Assembly: GCA_965229115.1 (NCBI GenBank)
Contig: CBDDIR010000003.1
Span: 2,046,001-2,110,000, forward strand
DNA: 64,000 nt
Origin: UBA7672 sp965229115
GTDB taxonomy: Bacteria > Pseudomonadota > Alphaproteobacteria > Caulobacterales > Hyphomonadaceae
Reading direction: 5' to 3'
Made by a program: the position numbers and the translations under genes. Under the pieces are notes generated by a model that saw nothing but the letters and a program-made list of their open reading frames with translations, searched no databases and was not told the origin of the DNA. Numbering within the stretch: the first letter of the stretch is position 1; the number at the start of each line of letters is the position of its first letter. This document shows positions 56,582 through 64,000 of the stretch, piece by piece.

Positions 56582-58849
56582 ATGCGTGGCTGGCTTTATC
56601 GGACAGGCATAGCGGGCGCGGTGGCGATCGCGCACCTTCAGCTCGCGGCCGGGGCATTTGCGCAGGACAAGGTATTTTCCCGCGCACAGGCTGCGCGGGG
56701 CGAGCGCGTGTTTGCGGATGAATGCGCGTCCTGCCACACGCCTGCGCAAGCTGCTGAACTGATGCGATCGCGAGCGGGCGGAACGCTGTTTCCGGACTTC
56801 CATGCCCGGTTGTCAGCAACCATGCCGCCATTTTCGGCGGATCGGCCCGAGCCGCAGAGCTATGTCGATATTCTTGGCTATCTCTCGCAGACGCTGGGCT
56901 CTGTGCCCGGATCAACGGATGCAACGCTCGCGAGCGAGGCATTCCGCTCGGCAAAAGTTCCCTCAACCGGGGCCGCTGCGTCTGTGTCGCCAGCTGATGT
57001 CAGAAACATAGAATGGCGAAACTGGCGCGGTGAGTTGAGCGGTCTGGCGTATTCGCCGGCTGACCAGATCAATGCCGGCAACGTCAAATCCCTAAAGACG
57101 GCCTGGCGGTGGAGCTCCATGGGAATGGGGGCAACGCCAGAGGCGCGGAGCATCGCAACGCCGCTGATGGTTGGCGAGACGCTCTATGTGACGGCAGGGC
57201 TGACGCGCAATGTCGTGGCGATCGATGCACGGACCGGTGAAACGCTGTGGATGTGGCGTGCAGCAGAAGACAAGGCCCGCTACGAAAACGCGCCGAGAAA
57301 AGGCTCGGGGCGCGGTGTGTCTTACTGGACCGATGGAAAGCGCGACAAGCGCATCTTCACTGTTACGCCAGGTTTCCAGCTCGTTGCGCTGGATGCAGCT
57401 ACGGGACGGCCCGTCAGCCGCTTCGGCAAGGGTGGTCGGGTTGATCTCATGCAAGGGCTGCGTGGCGCGCCGAAGGGCGATCTGCCCGATATCGGCAATT
57501 CGTCCCCGCCTTTGGTGATCGGCAATGTCGTCGTTGTTGGGCCTGCCCATGAAGTTGGCATGCGGCCGCAGTCGCGCAAGAACGTCAAAGGCGATGTGCG
57601 TGGCTTTGATGCGCGCACGGGCCGTCTCCTTTGGACTTTCCACACCATCCCGGCCAAGGGCGAGGCTGGCTACGAGACGTGGGTCGCGGGATCCGCAGAA
57701 GAGGCCGGCAATGCGGGCGTATGGGCGCCGATGTCGGGTGATCCCGAGACGGGGCTGATCTTCCTGCCGGTGGAGGCGGCGACGGGCGATGTCTATGGCG
57801 GAGGAAGGACTGGCGCGAACCTTTACAGCTCCAGTCTCGTCGCGCTCGACAGCCGGACAGGAAAGCTGCGCTGGTCCAGTCAGCTTGTTCATCATGATAT
57901 CTGGGACTGGGACGTTCCGGCGATTCCGATACTGGCGGACATCCCTGCGTCGTCGGGGACTGTCAAAGCTGTTCTGCAGATAACCAAGCAGGGCTTCGTG
58001 TTTGCATTCCATCGCGACACAGGCAAGCCGGTCTGGCCAATCGTCGAGACGCCCGTTCCGCAATCGGATGTGCCGGGCGAGCAGACCTTCCCAACCCAGC
58101 CCATGCCGACGCTGCCTGCCCCGTTCGACAGGCAGGGCGTGACGGCTGACGATCTCATCGATTTCACGCCTGCCCTTCGCATCGAGGCAATGGAAGCGGT
58201 GAAGCCTTACCGGCTTGGCGCGTTCATGGCGCCGCCGTCGCTGATCGGCGCCCCCGATGGCACGCGAGGAACGCTGTCGCTCCCTAGCGTGCTTGGCGGC
58301 GGCAATTGGGAAGGCGGCGCGTACGATCCTGAGACCGGGACACTCTTCGTTGGCTCGATGACCAACATCGGCTTGCTGACCTTGTCGCCAGCGCCGGAAG
58401 CAGCGGGAACGCGCTATCATTTCGGCGGCGGCCGCACGCCTACGGTTCAGGGGCTCCCGCTGGCCAAGCCACCCTATGGCAGGATCACGGCGATCGACAT
58501 GAAGACGGGTCAGCATGCGTGGATGATCGCGAATGCCGACACGCCTCAAAGCATCAGCGCAAACCCTGCCCTCGCTGGGCTTAAACTGGACCGCACCGGC
58601 ATCGCCACGCGGGCTGGGCTACTTGCGACCAAGACGCTCCTGTTCGCGGGCGAAGGGGTATCCGGAAGTCCGGTTCTGCGCGCGCATGATAAGACGACGG
58701 GTGCAATCATTGCCGAGATTGCGTTGCCCGGCACGCAAACTGGCCTACCGATGACCTACGTGCTCGATGGCAAGCAGTATGTCGTGATGACAACGGCCGG
58801 CGGCGACGGCAAGGCTGGCGAGATCGTTGCGTTGGCTCTTCCCAACTAG
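56582..58849 (+). CDS. PQQ-dependent dehydrogenase with N-terminal cytochrome c domain
   Basis: 755 residues, with a G-rich ribosome site. A signal peptide (LYRTGIAGAVAIAHLQLAAGAFA) precedes a cytochrome c domain with CASCH (Cys48, Cys51, His52). Propeller repeats typical of quinoproteins follow: VVAIDARTGETLWMW, LVALDAATGRP, GFDARTGRLLWTFHTIP, SSLVALDSRTGKLRWSSQLVHHDIWDWDVPA. It oxidises an alcohol, sugar or aldehyde in the periplasm, using PQQ and handing electrons to its own haem. Gene order of cytochrome domain first is less common than C-terminal. Confidence 0.9.
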   Translation: MRGWLYRTGIAGAVAIAHLQLAAGAFAQDKVFSRAQAARGERVFADECASCHTPAQAAELMRSRAGGTLFPDFHARLSATMPPFSADRPEPQSYVDILGYLSQTLGSVPGSTDATLASEAFRSAKVPSTGAAASVSPADVRNIEWRNWRGELSGLAYSPADQINAGNVKSLKTAWRWSSMGMGATPEARSIATPLMVGETLYVTAGLTRNVVAIDARTGETLWMWRAAEDKARYENAPRKGSGRGVSYWTDGKRDKRIFTVTPGFQLVALDAATGRPVSRFGKGGRVDLMQGLRGAPKGDLPDIGNSSPPLVIGNVVVVGPAHEVGMRPQSRKNVKGDVRGFDARTGRLLWTFHTIPAKGEAGYETWVAGSAEEAGNAGVWAPMSGDPETGLIFLPVEAATGDVYGGGRTGANLYSSSLVALDSRTGKLRWSSQLVHHDIWDWDVPAIPILADIPASSGTVKAVLQITKQGFVFAFHRDTGKPVWPIVETPVPQSDVPGEQTFPTQPMPTLPAPFDRQGVTADDLIDFTPALRIEAMEAVKPYRLGAFMAPPSLIGAPDGTRGTLSLPSVLGGGNWEGGAYDPETGTLFVGSMTNIGLLTLSPAPEAAGTRYHFGGGRTPTVQGLPLAKPPYGRITAIDMKTGQHAWMIANADTPQSISANPALAGLKLDRTGIATRAGLLATKTLLFAGEGVSGSPVLRAHDKTTGAIIAEIALPGTQTGLPMTYVLDGKQYVVMTTAGGDGKAGEIVALALPN

Positions 58850-58949
58850 ATCAACGTCGACGTGGACGGCTGATTCCGGCGAGGACGTTTCGGAAGGTGA
58901 GCAAGCGGCGAACCTCGTCGGCTTTGCACACGACAGCCTTGCAAACGCG

Positions 58950-60047
58950 CTATTGCCGAGACGACCCAGACTCCTCGTCCGTCGCATGCGAGCGTTTTGC
59001 TGCGTCCGGCATTGGCGAACCATCATTCGACATCAAAACGGCGATCCAGCGGAACCGGTCGTATTGAGCCAGAGCGTACATGATGCTCAGCGTCAGAGGG
59101 ATTGCCATGAACGCGCCCGGGATGCCCCACAAAACCGTCCATACGCCAATAGCGAGAACCCCTGCCGATGGATCGATGTTCTGCGTATCGGCTTGCAGCT
59201 TTGGCAAAATGAGATTGCCCACGATAAAGGAAATCACCTGGATTGAGAGGAAGATGATGATCGCAGGCGTCAGCGTTTCGAACTGCAGCACCGCAAACAG
59301 CGTTGGACCTATGCTGCCGATGAAGACGCCGACAACCGGCAGATAGGCGAACAGGAAAATCATGACCGCCCAGAATGGCGCGTTGCTGAGGCCGACGAAG
59401 TACATGACCAATCCAGACGCGACTGCCATCATGAGACCTGTGAAGGTCTGGATGGACACGTAAGCCTGAATGCCGGCGATGCTGCGCTCCAACACCGTGA
59501 AGGCTTTGTTGGAAGACCTGGATGCGAGGATAATCCTCAAGCGCTTGGTGATCATGCGACCGGATACCAGCAGGAATGCCAGATACAGGAAGGTGAGCAC
59601 GATACCGGAGGCTCCGTCCTGGAAGCTGCCGGCGGCAGACGCAATCACTGGCGTGACGTCAAACGTCGACGCTGCCTGAGCCAGATTCAAAGATGTCCCC
59701 GGCACGTTGATCGACGTCGCAATCTCCTGCAGCCGCGCGGCCACATGCGGACCTTCTGCTACGATCTGCGCCCCTCCTTCGATGATCACGAGAACTGCAA
59801 CGATGGCGATCCCGCCCACGGCCAGCACGGTCAAGGTGGAAACGAGCCATCCCGGCGCTCTTGGCAATATACGCTTGATGCGCTGGGTCAGCGCCCGGAT
59901 GAGGATCGCGAACGCAAAGGCCAATACGAAAGGCCAGATGACCGTTCTGAAGAAGTACAGCAACGCCGCAGCGGCAGTTATCGACAGCAGCACAGATGGG
60001 TGCGATCCAGCCGCGGGCGCTTGTCTCGGCACATCATCTTGCTTCAT
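58950..60047 (-). CDS. AI-2E family transporter
   Basis: 365 residues, several helices with the typical start SITAAAALLYFFRTVIWPFVLAFAFAILI and later AYVSIQTFTGLMMAVASGLVMYFVG and AYLPVVGVFIGSIGPTLFAVLQF. The family (UPF0118) is named for autoinducer-2 export in E. coli but most members have other roles such as ion or proton antiport. It is convergent with the PQQ gene. Confidence 0.9.
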   Translation of the reverse strand: MKQDDVPRQAPAAGSHPSVLLSITAAAALLYFFRTVIWPFVLAFAFAILIRALTQRIKRILPRAPGWLVSTLTVLAVGGIAIVAVLVIIEGGAQIVAEGPHVAARLQEIATSINVPGTSLNLAQAASTFDVTPVIASAAGSFQDGASGIVLTFLYLAFLLVSGRMITKRLRIILASRSSNKAFTVLERSIAGIQAYVSIQTFTGLMMAVASGLVMYFVGLSNAPFWAVMIFLFAYLPVVGVFIGSIGPTLFAVLQFETLTPAIIIFLSIQVISFIVGNLILPKLQADTQNIDPSAGVLAIGVWTVLWGIPGAFMAIPLTLSIMYALAQYDRFRWIAVLMSNDGSPMPDAAKRSHATDEESGSSRQ

Positions 60048-60399
60048 CGTCGGCGGCCTCGGCTCGAAGGGTTAGGCGACGGATTCAGGGTCTTGCTTTC
60101 CAAGGTTCTCGCCGTTGTCGCCCGTTTCCTATCTGCGTGTGTCACCAGTGGGCACGGGTTTCAACCCGCGATGCCCGGCATCGACAAGCGCAGGGGTAGT
60201 TGGCGAACACAGGCCAAGTCTAGGGGCAACGCTAAGGCGCGCAATCAGCGACTGCAAACCCGTCCGCGGGTCGATAGGCGGACGCGTAGTTGAGCAGAGA
60301 ATGGAAGGAACTTCAGGTATTGTGCGACGCGTGGAGGCCAGATCGCCGCCGGGCTCCTGCAGCGGACTAGCCGACGAGCAAGACCAGACTCCAAGCGCA
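60048..60399. other. Intergenic region with repeat copy B
   Basis: 352 nt without a gene. It contains copy B (60100-60148), a CGGGTT/AACCCG hairpin just after it (about 60156-60169), and a CGTCCGC/GCGGACG stem (60261-60284). The remainder holds short open frames only. Confidence 0.5.
60100..60148 (+). repeat. Degenerate direct repeat, copy B
   Basis: Partner of the 49-nt repeat at 53998-54046, 75 percent identical, same orientation. The two copies bracket the acylase, PQQ dehydrogenase and AI-2E-type genes. No integrase is found between or beside them. Confidence 0.5.
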
Positions 60400-62028
60400 T
60401 CAATGCGCGTCGGCGGAAGCGGGAGGCTTTGGGGCTCCTGGGCCTGGCAAGGCCGGCGCCTTGCAGAGCGGAACGAGCACAAGCGCTGCGACGAATACCC
60501 AGGCCATGATCTGGAAGACCTCGTCGAAGGCTGAGGTCAGAGCGATCCGGCTGGCTGCGTGGGCGAACTCGCTCTGCGCCATTTGAAGGGCTTCGGCAGG
60601 ATCGGTCGTTATCTGCCCGAAGGCCTGCGCCATTCCGGCTACAAAGCCTGAAGCCTGTTCGCCCGCCTGCCCCAGCGCTTCTCCAGCACGGGCAAAGTGG
60701 ATGCGGGTTTGGTCGCCAAGCCAGGTGTTGACGACGGCGATGCCGATCGCTCCGCCGAGGTTTCGCATGAGGTTGAAGAGGCCGGAAGCGTAGCGAAGCT
60801 CTACCTGTGCGAAGCCCGTGAGCGCGAGGCCGACGCTCGGCACGATGCAGAGCATGATGGAGAAGCCGCGCAGCATCTGCGGGCCTAGCAACTCCCAGAA
60901 TCCCCATTCGGGTCCGATGTGAGAGGTCCACCACAGGCTGGTCGCAAATAGCGTCAGCCCGACTGTGATGACCTTGCGGGGGTCGACGGTCTGCGACAGG
61001 CGCGCCGCGATCACTGTCGAGGCCAGCTGGGCAATGCCCGTGACGAAGACGGTTGCGCCGATATCCATTGCGGTGAAGCCACGCACGCGGCCGAGGAAGA
61101 GCGGGATGAGATAGGTTGATGAATAGAGCCCGAAGCCGATCACCAGATTAAAGATGCAAGCATAGACGAACGTAGGCTTGCGCATCGGCGTCAGCTTCAC
61201 GACTGGGCCGCCTGATCGGAAAGATCGTTCGAGGAACAGGAAGAAGGCCACGAAGGAGAGCCAGGCAGCGATCAGGATATTGTGGTCCTCGAACCATCCG
61301 TGCCGGGGCCCCTCCTCGAGGACGTATTCAAGACCTCCGAGGAAGATCGCCATCGACAGGAAGTGTGACCAGTCGATCCGCTTCAGCATGCCGAAGTTCG
61401 GACGGTCGAGACGAATGAGAGATAGCGACAGGAAGGTGACCAGAATGCCCGGAATGATGTTGATGTAGAAGATCCAGCGCCATCCGGCTGCGTCCGTCAG
61501 CCAGCCGCCGACCGTTGGCCCGAGTGTTGGCGCAAGTACGGACACCATGCCGAGGATCGCGGGGATCATGGCGCGCTGACGCCCTTCAAACAGTGTGTAG
61601 CCGACGGCGAACACTGTCGGAACCATCGCGCCGCCGACAAATCCCTGCATCACGCGGAAGGCGATCATCGATTCAATGTCCCACGCAGCGCCGCACAGTG
61701 CGCTCGCCAACGTGAATAGCCCTGCAGACAGCGCGAACAGCCAGCGCGTGGACAACGCCTGAGCGAGGAAAGCCGAGAACGGGATCATGACGAGCTCGGC
61801 CATCAGGTAGCCGGTCTGGATCCAACTCACTTCATCGGGGCCCGCCGACAGACCGGCCTGCACTTCGTTAAGGGAGGCCGCCACGATCTGGATGTCGATC
61901 AACGCCATGAACTGACCGAAGGCAAGCACGCCGAAGATCATATACTTCCGGCTCGCCGGCATGGTTGCGGGATTGTCGAGCTGGAGCGCGGGGCGTGGGT
62001 TGCCCGCTATCGTCGTCGAACTGCTCAT
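60400..62028 (-). CDS. DHA2-family major facilitator drug efflux protein
   Basis: 542 residues from ATG 62028, supported by AAGGGG 6 nt upstream; the ATG at 62055 is an alternative inside the operator. About 14 helices. Motifs: FMALIDIQIVAASLNEVQAGL, SWIQTGYLMAELVMIPFSAFLAQ, and the motif C-like ILGMVSVLAPTLGPTVGGWLTDAAGWRWIFYIN. Such EmrB-type pumps expel lipophilic toxins with protons through an EmrA-type adaptor. The adaptor gene is at 62704, on the other strand beyond the TetR gene, so the set forms an efflux cluster. Confidence 0.9.
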   Translation of the reverse strand: MSSSTTIAGNPRPALQLDNPATMPASRKYMIFGVLAFGQFMALIDIQIVAASLNEVQAGLSAGPDEVSWIQTGYLMAELVMIPFSAFLAQALSTRWLFALSAGLFTLASALCGAAWDIESMIAFRVMQGFVGGAMVPTVFAVGYTLFEGRQRAMIPAILGMVSVLAPTLGPTVGGWLTDAAGWRWIFYINIIPGILVTFLSLSLIRLDRPNFGMLKRIDWSHFLSMAIFLGGLEYVLEEGPRHGWFEDHNILIAAWLSFVAFFLFLERSFRSGGPVVKLTPMRKPTFVYACIFNLVIGFGLYSSTYLIPLFLGRVRGFTAMDIGATVFVTGIAQLASTVIAARLSQTVDPRKVITVGLTLFATSLWWTSHIGPEWGFWELLGPQMLRGFSIMLCIVPSVGLALTGFAQVELRYASGLFNLMRNLGGAIGIAVVNTWLGDQTRIHFARAGEALGQAGEQASGFVAGMAQAFGQITTDPAEALQMAQSEFAHAASRIALTSAFDEVFQIMAWVFVAALVLVPLCKAPALPGPGAPKPPASADAH

Positions 62029-62054
62029 GACGGCCCCTTGCAACACGCGCTTCA

Positions 62055-62076
62055 TTATATTAAGTACTTCATATAA
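62055..62076. promoter_or_regulatory. TetR operator candidate
   Basis: TTATAT (62055-62060) and ATATAA (62071-62076) flank TAAGTACTTC, giving a 22-bp palindrome with one mismatched pair and a central AGTACT. It lies between the divergent efflux pump and TetR genes, overlapping both likely promoters. Confidence 0.65.
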
Positions 62077-62089
62077 CGGATTGCAAGCC

Positions 62090-62707
62090 ATGCGATATGA
62101 CGCCGATCACAAACAGAAGACGCGTGAAGCACTGCTGAAGCAGGCTGCACTGGAGATCCGCGAGAAGGGTCCGGACGGCTTGTCGCTCTCCGCGGTGATG
62201 AAGAGCGCGGGCCTGACCAATGGCGGGTTCTACGCGCATTTCAAATCGCGCGATCATCTTCTGGAAGCCGGCGTCGATCAGTTGTTCAAGGAGGGGACCG
62301 CGCGGGAGCTTCTGGTGCGAGAAGACGGCGGCGCGCAGAATGTTTCCGATTTCGTCCGCTTCTATCTGTCCCGCAAGCACCGTGACGCGAAGAACTTTGG
62401 CTGCCCGCTGGCGCTGCTCAACTCGGATGCTCCGCGCCTGCCGAAGCGCGCTTCGCGCCGTTATGCGGAAGGCATGCACAGCCTATCCGCTATTCTGGCG
62501 GCCAGCCTGAAGGAGCTGGGCCGCGCCCATGCCGAGGACGAAGCCAGCTCGATCCTGTCCGAGCTTATTGGCGCACTTGGGCGTGCGCGCTCCGAGCCTG
62601 ACGTGGAGCGTTCGGATCAAATCCTGAAGAGTTCCCGACAGTCGATCCTTCGCCGGCTTGGGCTGGAGGAGAATAGTCGTTCAGTACCGCGAGGAGCTGC
62701 TTCATGA
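62090..62707 (+). CDS. TetR/AcrR family regulator
   Basis: 205 residues from ATG 62090 (MRYDADHKQKTREALLKQA). TetR HTH: IREKGPDGLSLSAVMKSAGLTNGGFYAHFKSRDHLLEAGV. The C-terminal ligand-binding part has FYLSRKHRDAKNFGCPLALLNSDAPRLPKRASRR. The gene is divergent from the pump, with a palindrome between them, and its stop overlaps the adaptor gene start (ATGA), so it probably represses both until a toxin binds. Confidence 0.9.
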   Translation: MRYDADHKQKTREALLKQAALEIREKGPDGLSLSAVMKSAGLTNGGFYAHFKSRDHLLEAGVDQLFKEGTARELLVREDGGAQNVSDFVRFYLSRKHRDAKNFGCPLALLNSDAPRLPKRASRRYAEGMHSLSAILAASLKELGRAHAEDEASSILSELIGALGRARSEPDVERSDQILKSSRQSILRRLGLEENSRSVPRGAAS

Positions 62708-63858
62708 GTGCGCAGACCGCCGAAACGCTCCGGACTGTGGCCGCGCCGGCGTCCGTAACGGCTCAACCTGAAGGGAAGAGACGCCTTCGCCTGCCCTTCT
62801 CTGGGAAGACACTTGTGGCTGTTAGCGTCGCTCTCGCACTCGCGGTTGGAGGCGTAATCTGGATCTTGATGCCGCATGGCAGCGTGACTACGGACGCAGC
62901 TTATCTCGAAGCCGACAGGTCCGTTATATCGCCGCGCATTCGCGGCATTGTCTCCGAAGTTCTTGTTCGCGACAACACCACGGTGGAGGCGGGTGAGCCC
63001 CTGCTTCGCATCGATGATGCAGAGTTTGCTGCGCGTGAAGCCTCTGCGGAGGCCGATCTTCGTACTGCTCAGGCAGCTGTGCTGGCGGCCCGCGCGGCCT
63101 TCTCCGAGCTTGGCGCGCAACAGCGGCTTGCGAACAGCGACGTGACGGCTGCACGCGCGGCCATCGTCGCGGCAGAAGCTGAGGCCGACCGGACCGGAGC
63201 GGACCGCGAGCGTTTCGATCGCCTTGCCGATGCAGGCGCGGCCTCCCGGCGTGATGTGGACCAGACACGCGCCGCTGCGGCGACGGCGACGGCTGAAGTT
63301 GCGCGGCTGACCGCAAAGCTGGACGTTTCCAGAAGCCAGTCGGCCGCCGTAACCGCGCGCCATGAAACTTTGACCGCATCGCTTGCCGAAGCAGAAGCGT
63401 CCGAGGCGCGCGCCAAGGCAGCGCTGGATCTCGCAAGGCAGGATCGCTCCTACACGCTGGTGAAAGCACCCATTGATGGCGTCGTGGGCGACCGCAAGAC
63501 CAACGTCGGTGACTATGTGCAGCCCGGCACGCGACTTATGACGGTCGTGCCGCTCGATGCGCTCTATGTGATTGCGAACTTCAAGGAGACGCAGGTCGCC
63601 CGGATGCTTCCGGGCCAGTCGGCCACGATCGAGGCAGACGCCCTGCCCGGCGTGAAGCTGCACGGCAAGGTCGAAAGCTTTGCGCCGGGATCCGGCTCGC
63701 AATTTTCGCTGCTGCCGTTTGAGCCGGGCACGGGCAACTTCACCAAGATCGTGCAGCGCGTGCCGGTGCGCATCGCGCTTGACCGCGACCAGCCTGAAAT
63801 CACCCGCCTGCGCCCCGGGCTTTCGACTGTCGTGACGGTCGATCTCGCCCAGCATTAA
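62704..63858 (+). CDS. HlyD/EmrA-type membrane fusion protein
   Basis: 384 residues from the ATGA overlap with tetR. One N-terminal helix (TLVAVSVALALAVGGVIWIL), biotinyl-lipoyl-like parts (TTDAAYLEADRSVISPRIRGIVSEVLVRDNTTVEAGEPLLRIDD; YTLVKAPIDGVVGDRKTNVGDYVQPGTRL) and an Ala/Glu-rich coiled coil in the middle. The start TTDAAYLEADRSVISP is typical of EmrA. It bridges the DHA2 pump to an outer-membrane channel, which is not in this window. Confidence 0.95.
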   Translation: MSAQTAETLRTVAAPASVTAQPEGKRRLRLPFSGKTLVAVSVALALAVGGVIWILMPHGSVTTDAAYLEADRSVISPRIRGIVSEVLVRDNTTVEAGEPLLRIDDAEFAAREASAEADLRTAQAAVLAARAAFSELGAQQRLANSDVTAARAAIVAAEAEADRTGADRERFDRLADAGAASRRDVDQTRAAAATATAEVARLTAKLDVSRSQSAAVTARHETLTASLAEAEASEARAKAALDLARQDRSYTLVKAPIDGVVGDRKTNVGDYVQPGTRLMTVVPLDALYVIANFKETQVARMLPGQSATIEADALPGVKLHGKVESFAPGSGSQFSLLPFEPGTGNFTKIVQRVPVRIALDRDQPEITRLRPGLSTVVTVDLAQH

Positions 63859-63884
63859 GCGGCTCGCATCTGGATACCAACGAC

Positions 63885-64000
63885 ATGACCAGCATCGCTC
63901 TGCAGTTTGATCGCGTGCGTGAAGTCAGCTGGGCGGAGACTGCGCCTTTCCGGCCGGTCATGGCCGCCATGTCTGGTCGTGAGGTGCTGGAAGCCATACG
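63885..64000 (+). CDS. PaaI-type thioesterase (3' partial)
   Basis: The frame from ATG 63885 is open to the window edge: MTSIALQFDRVREVSWAET and PFRPVMAAMSGREVLEAI are visible. The style (F at start of a helix, M-SG-x-E-x-L-x-AI) matches the N-terminus of PaaI-like hotdog thioesterases. Too short to be sure; it follows the efflux adaptor gene by 26 nt in the same direction. Confidence 0.5.
   Translation, partial: MTSIALQFDRVREVSWAETAPFRPVMAAMSGREVLEAI

Noticed and set aside
53998..60148. Complete prophage or active genomic island
   Set aside because: No integrase, transposase, phage or conjugation gene is visible between the repeat copies; only a decayed boundary is supportable.

Overview
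The window is GC-rich (around 60-65 percent by eye) and densely coded on both strands. It looks like chromosomal DNA of an alphaproteobacterium, most probably Hyphomonadaceae/Caulobacterales-like. This rests on protein character: class I lysyl-tRNA synthetase, TIGR02281-type retropepsins, DUF1289, an Asp-rich TonB receptor, S46 peptidase, several acyl-CoA dehydrogenases, and palindromic intergenic elements of a kind common in that group. No rRNA, tRNA, CRISPR array, transposase or integrase was recognised.

Layout. 0-3.7 kb: tail of a BatA/DUF4159 and von Willebrand-type membrane protein operon. 3.7-9.7 kb: GNAT enzyme, repeat-rich spacer, (3R)-hydroxyacyl-CoA-type SDR, a translationally coupled zinc metallopeptidase and ATP-grasp ligase, and a CNNM/CBS protein. 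9.9-13 kb: S24-type and MmyB-like regulators, each with a dyad operator candidate, and small exported proteins. 13-18.7 kb: lysK with KTSC and 50-aa neighbours, bfd-bfr iron storage, a RidA-like lipoprotein and VOC pair. 18.6-25.3 kb: a hydrolase/DUF4105 pair, an orphan LuxI-type synthase, an OmpA protein with a long polyproline hinge, a Baeyer-Villiger monooxygenase and an AraC regulator. 25.3-37.8 kb: propionyl-CoA carboxylase subunits (pccA, pccB) around an MHS transporter and a 2-hydroxyacid dehydrogenase, a GIY-YIG protein, a TonB receptor and a CNT nucleoside transporter. 37.8-46.5 kb: S46 peptidase, a possible sRNA locus, HD protein, retropepsin, cupin, ACAD/ABM operon, secreted protein, enoyl-CoA hydratase family protein. 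46.5-54 kb: a large nested inverted repeat, a frameshifted ACAD, DUF2306, esterase, ACAD with duplicated operators, DUF1289, a second retropepsin, dusA. 54-60.1 kb: penicillin-type acylase, PQQ dehydrogenase and AI-2E family transporter, bracketed by a degenerate 49-bp direct repeat beside dusA. 60.4-64 kb: a TetR-controlled DHA2/HlyD efflux system and the start of a PaaI-type thioesterase.

The shared metabolic theme is acyl-CoA catabolism (SDR, three ACADs, enoyl-CoA hydratase family protein, PCC) plus uptake and proteolysis of external polymers and peptides (TonB receptor, S46 peptidase, acylase, nucleoside transporter). The most interesting unexplained items are the metallopeptidase/ATP-grasp pair, the orphan LuxI homologue with a C-terminal extension, several clean operator dyads next to their regulators, the repeat-bracketed segment beside dusA, and an orphan plus-strand terminator that suggests a small RNA.
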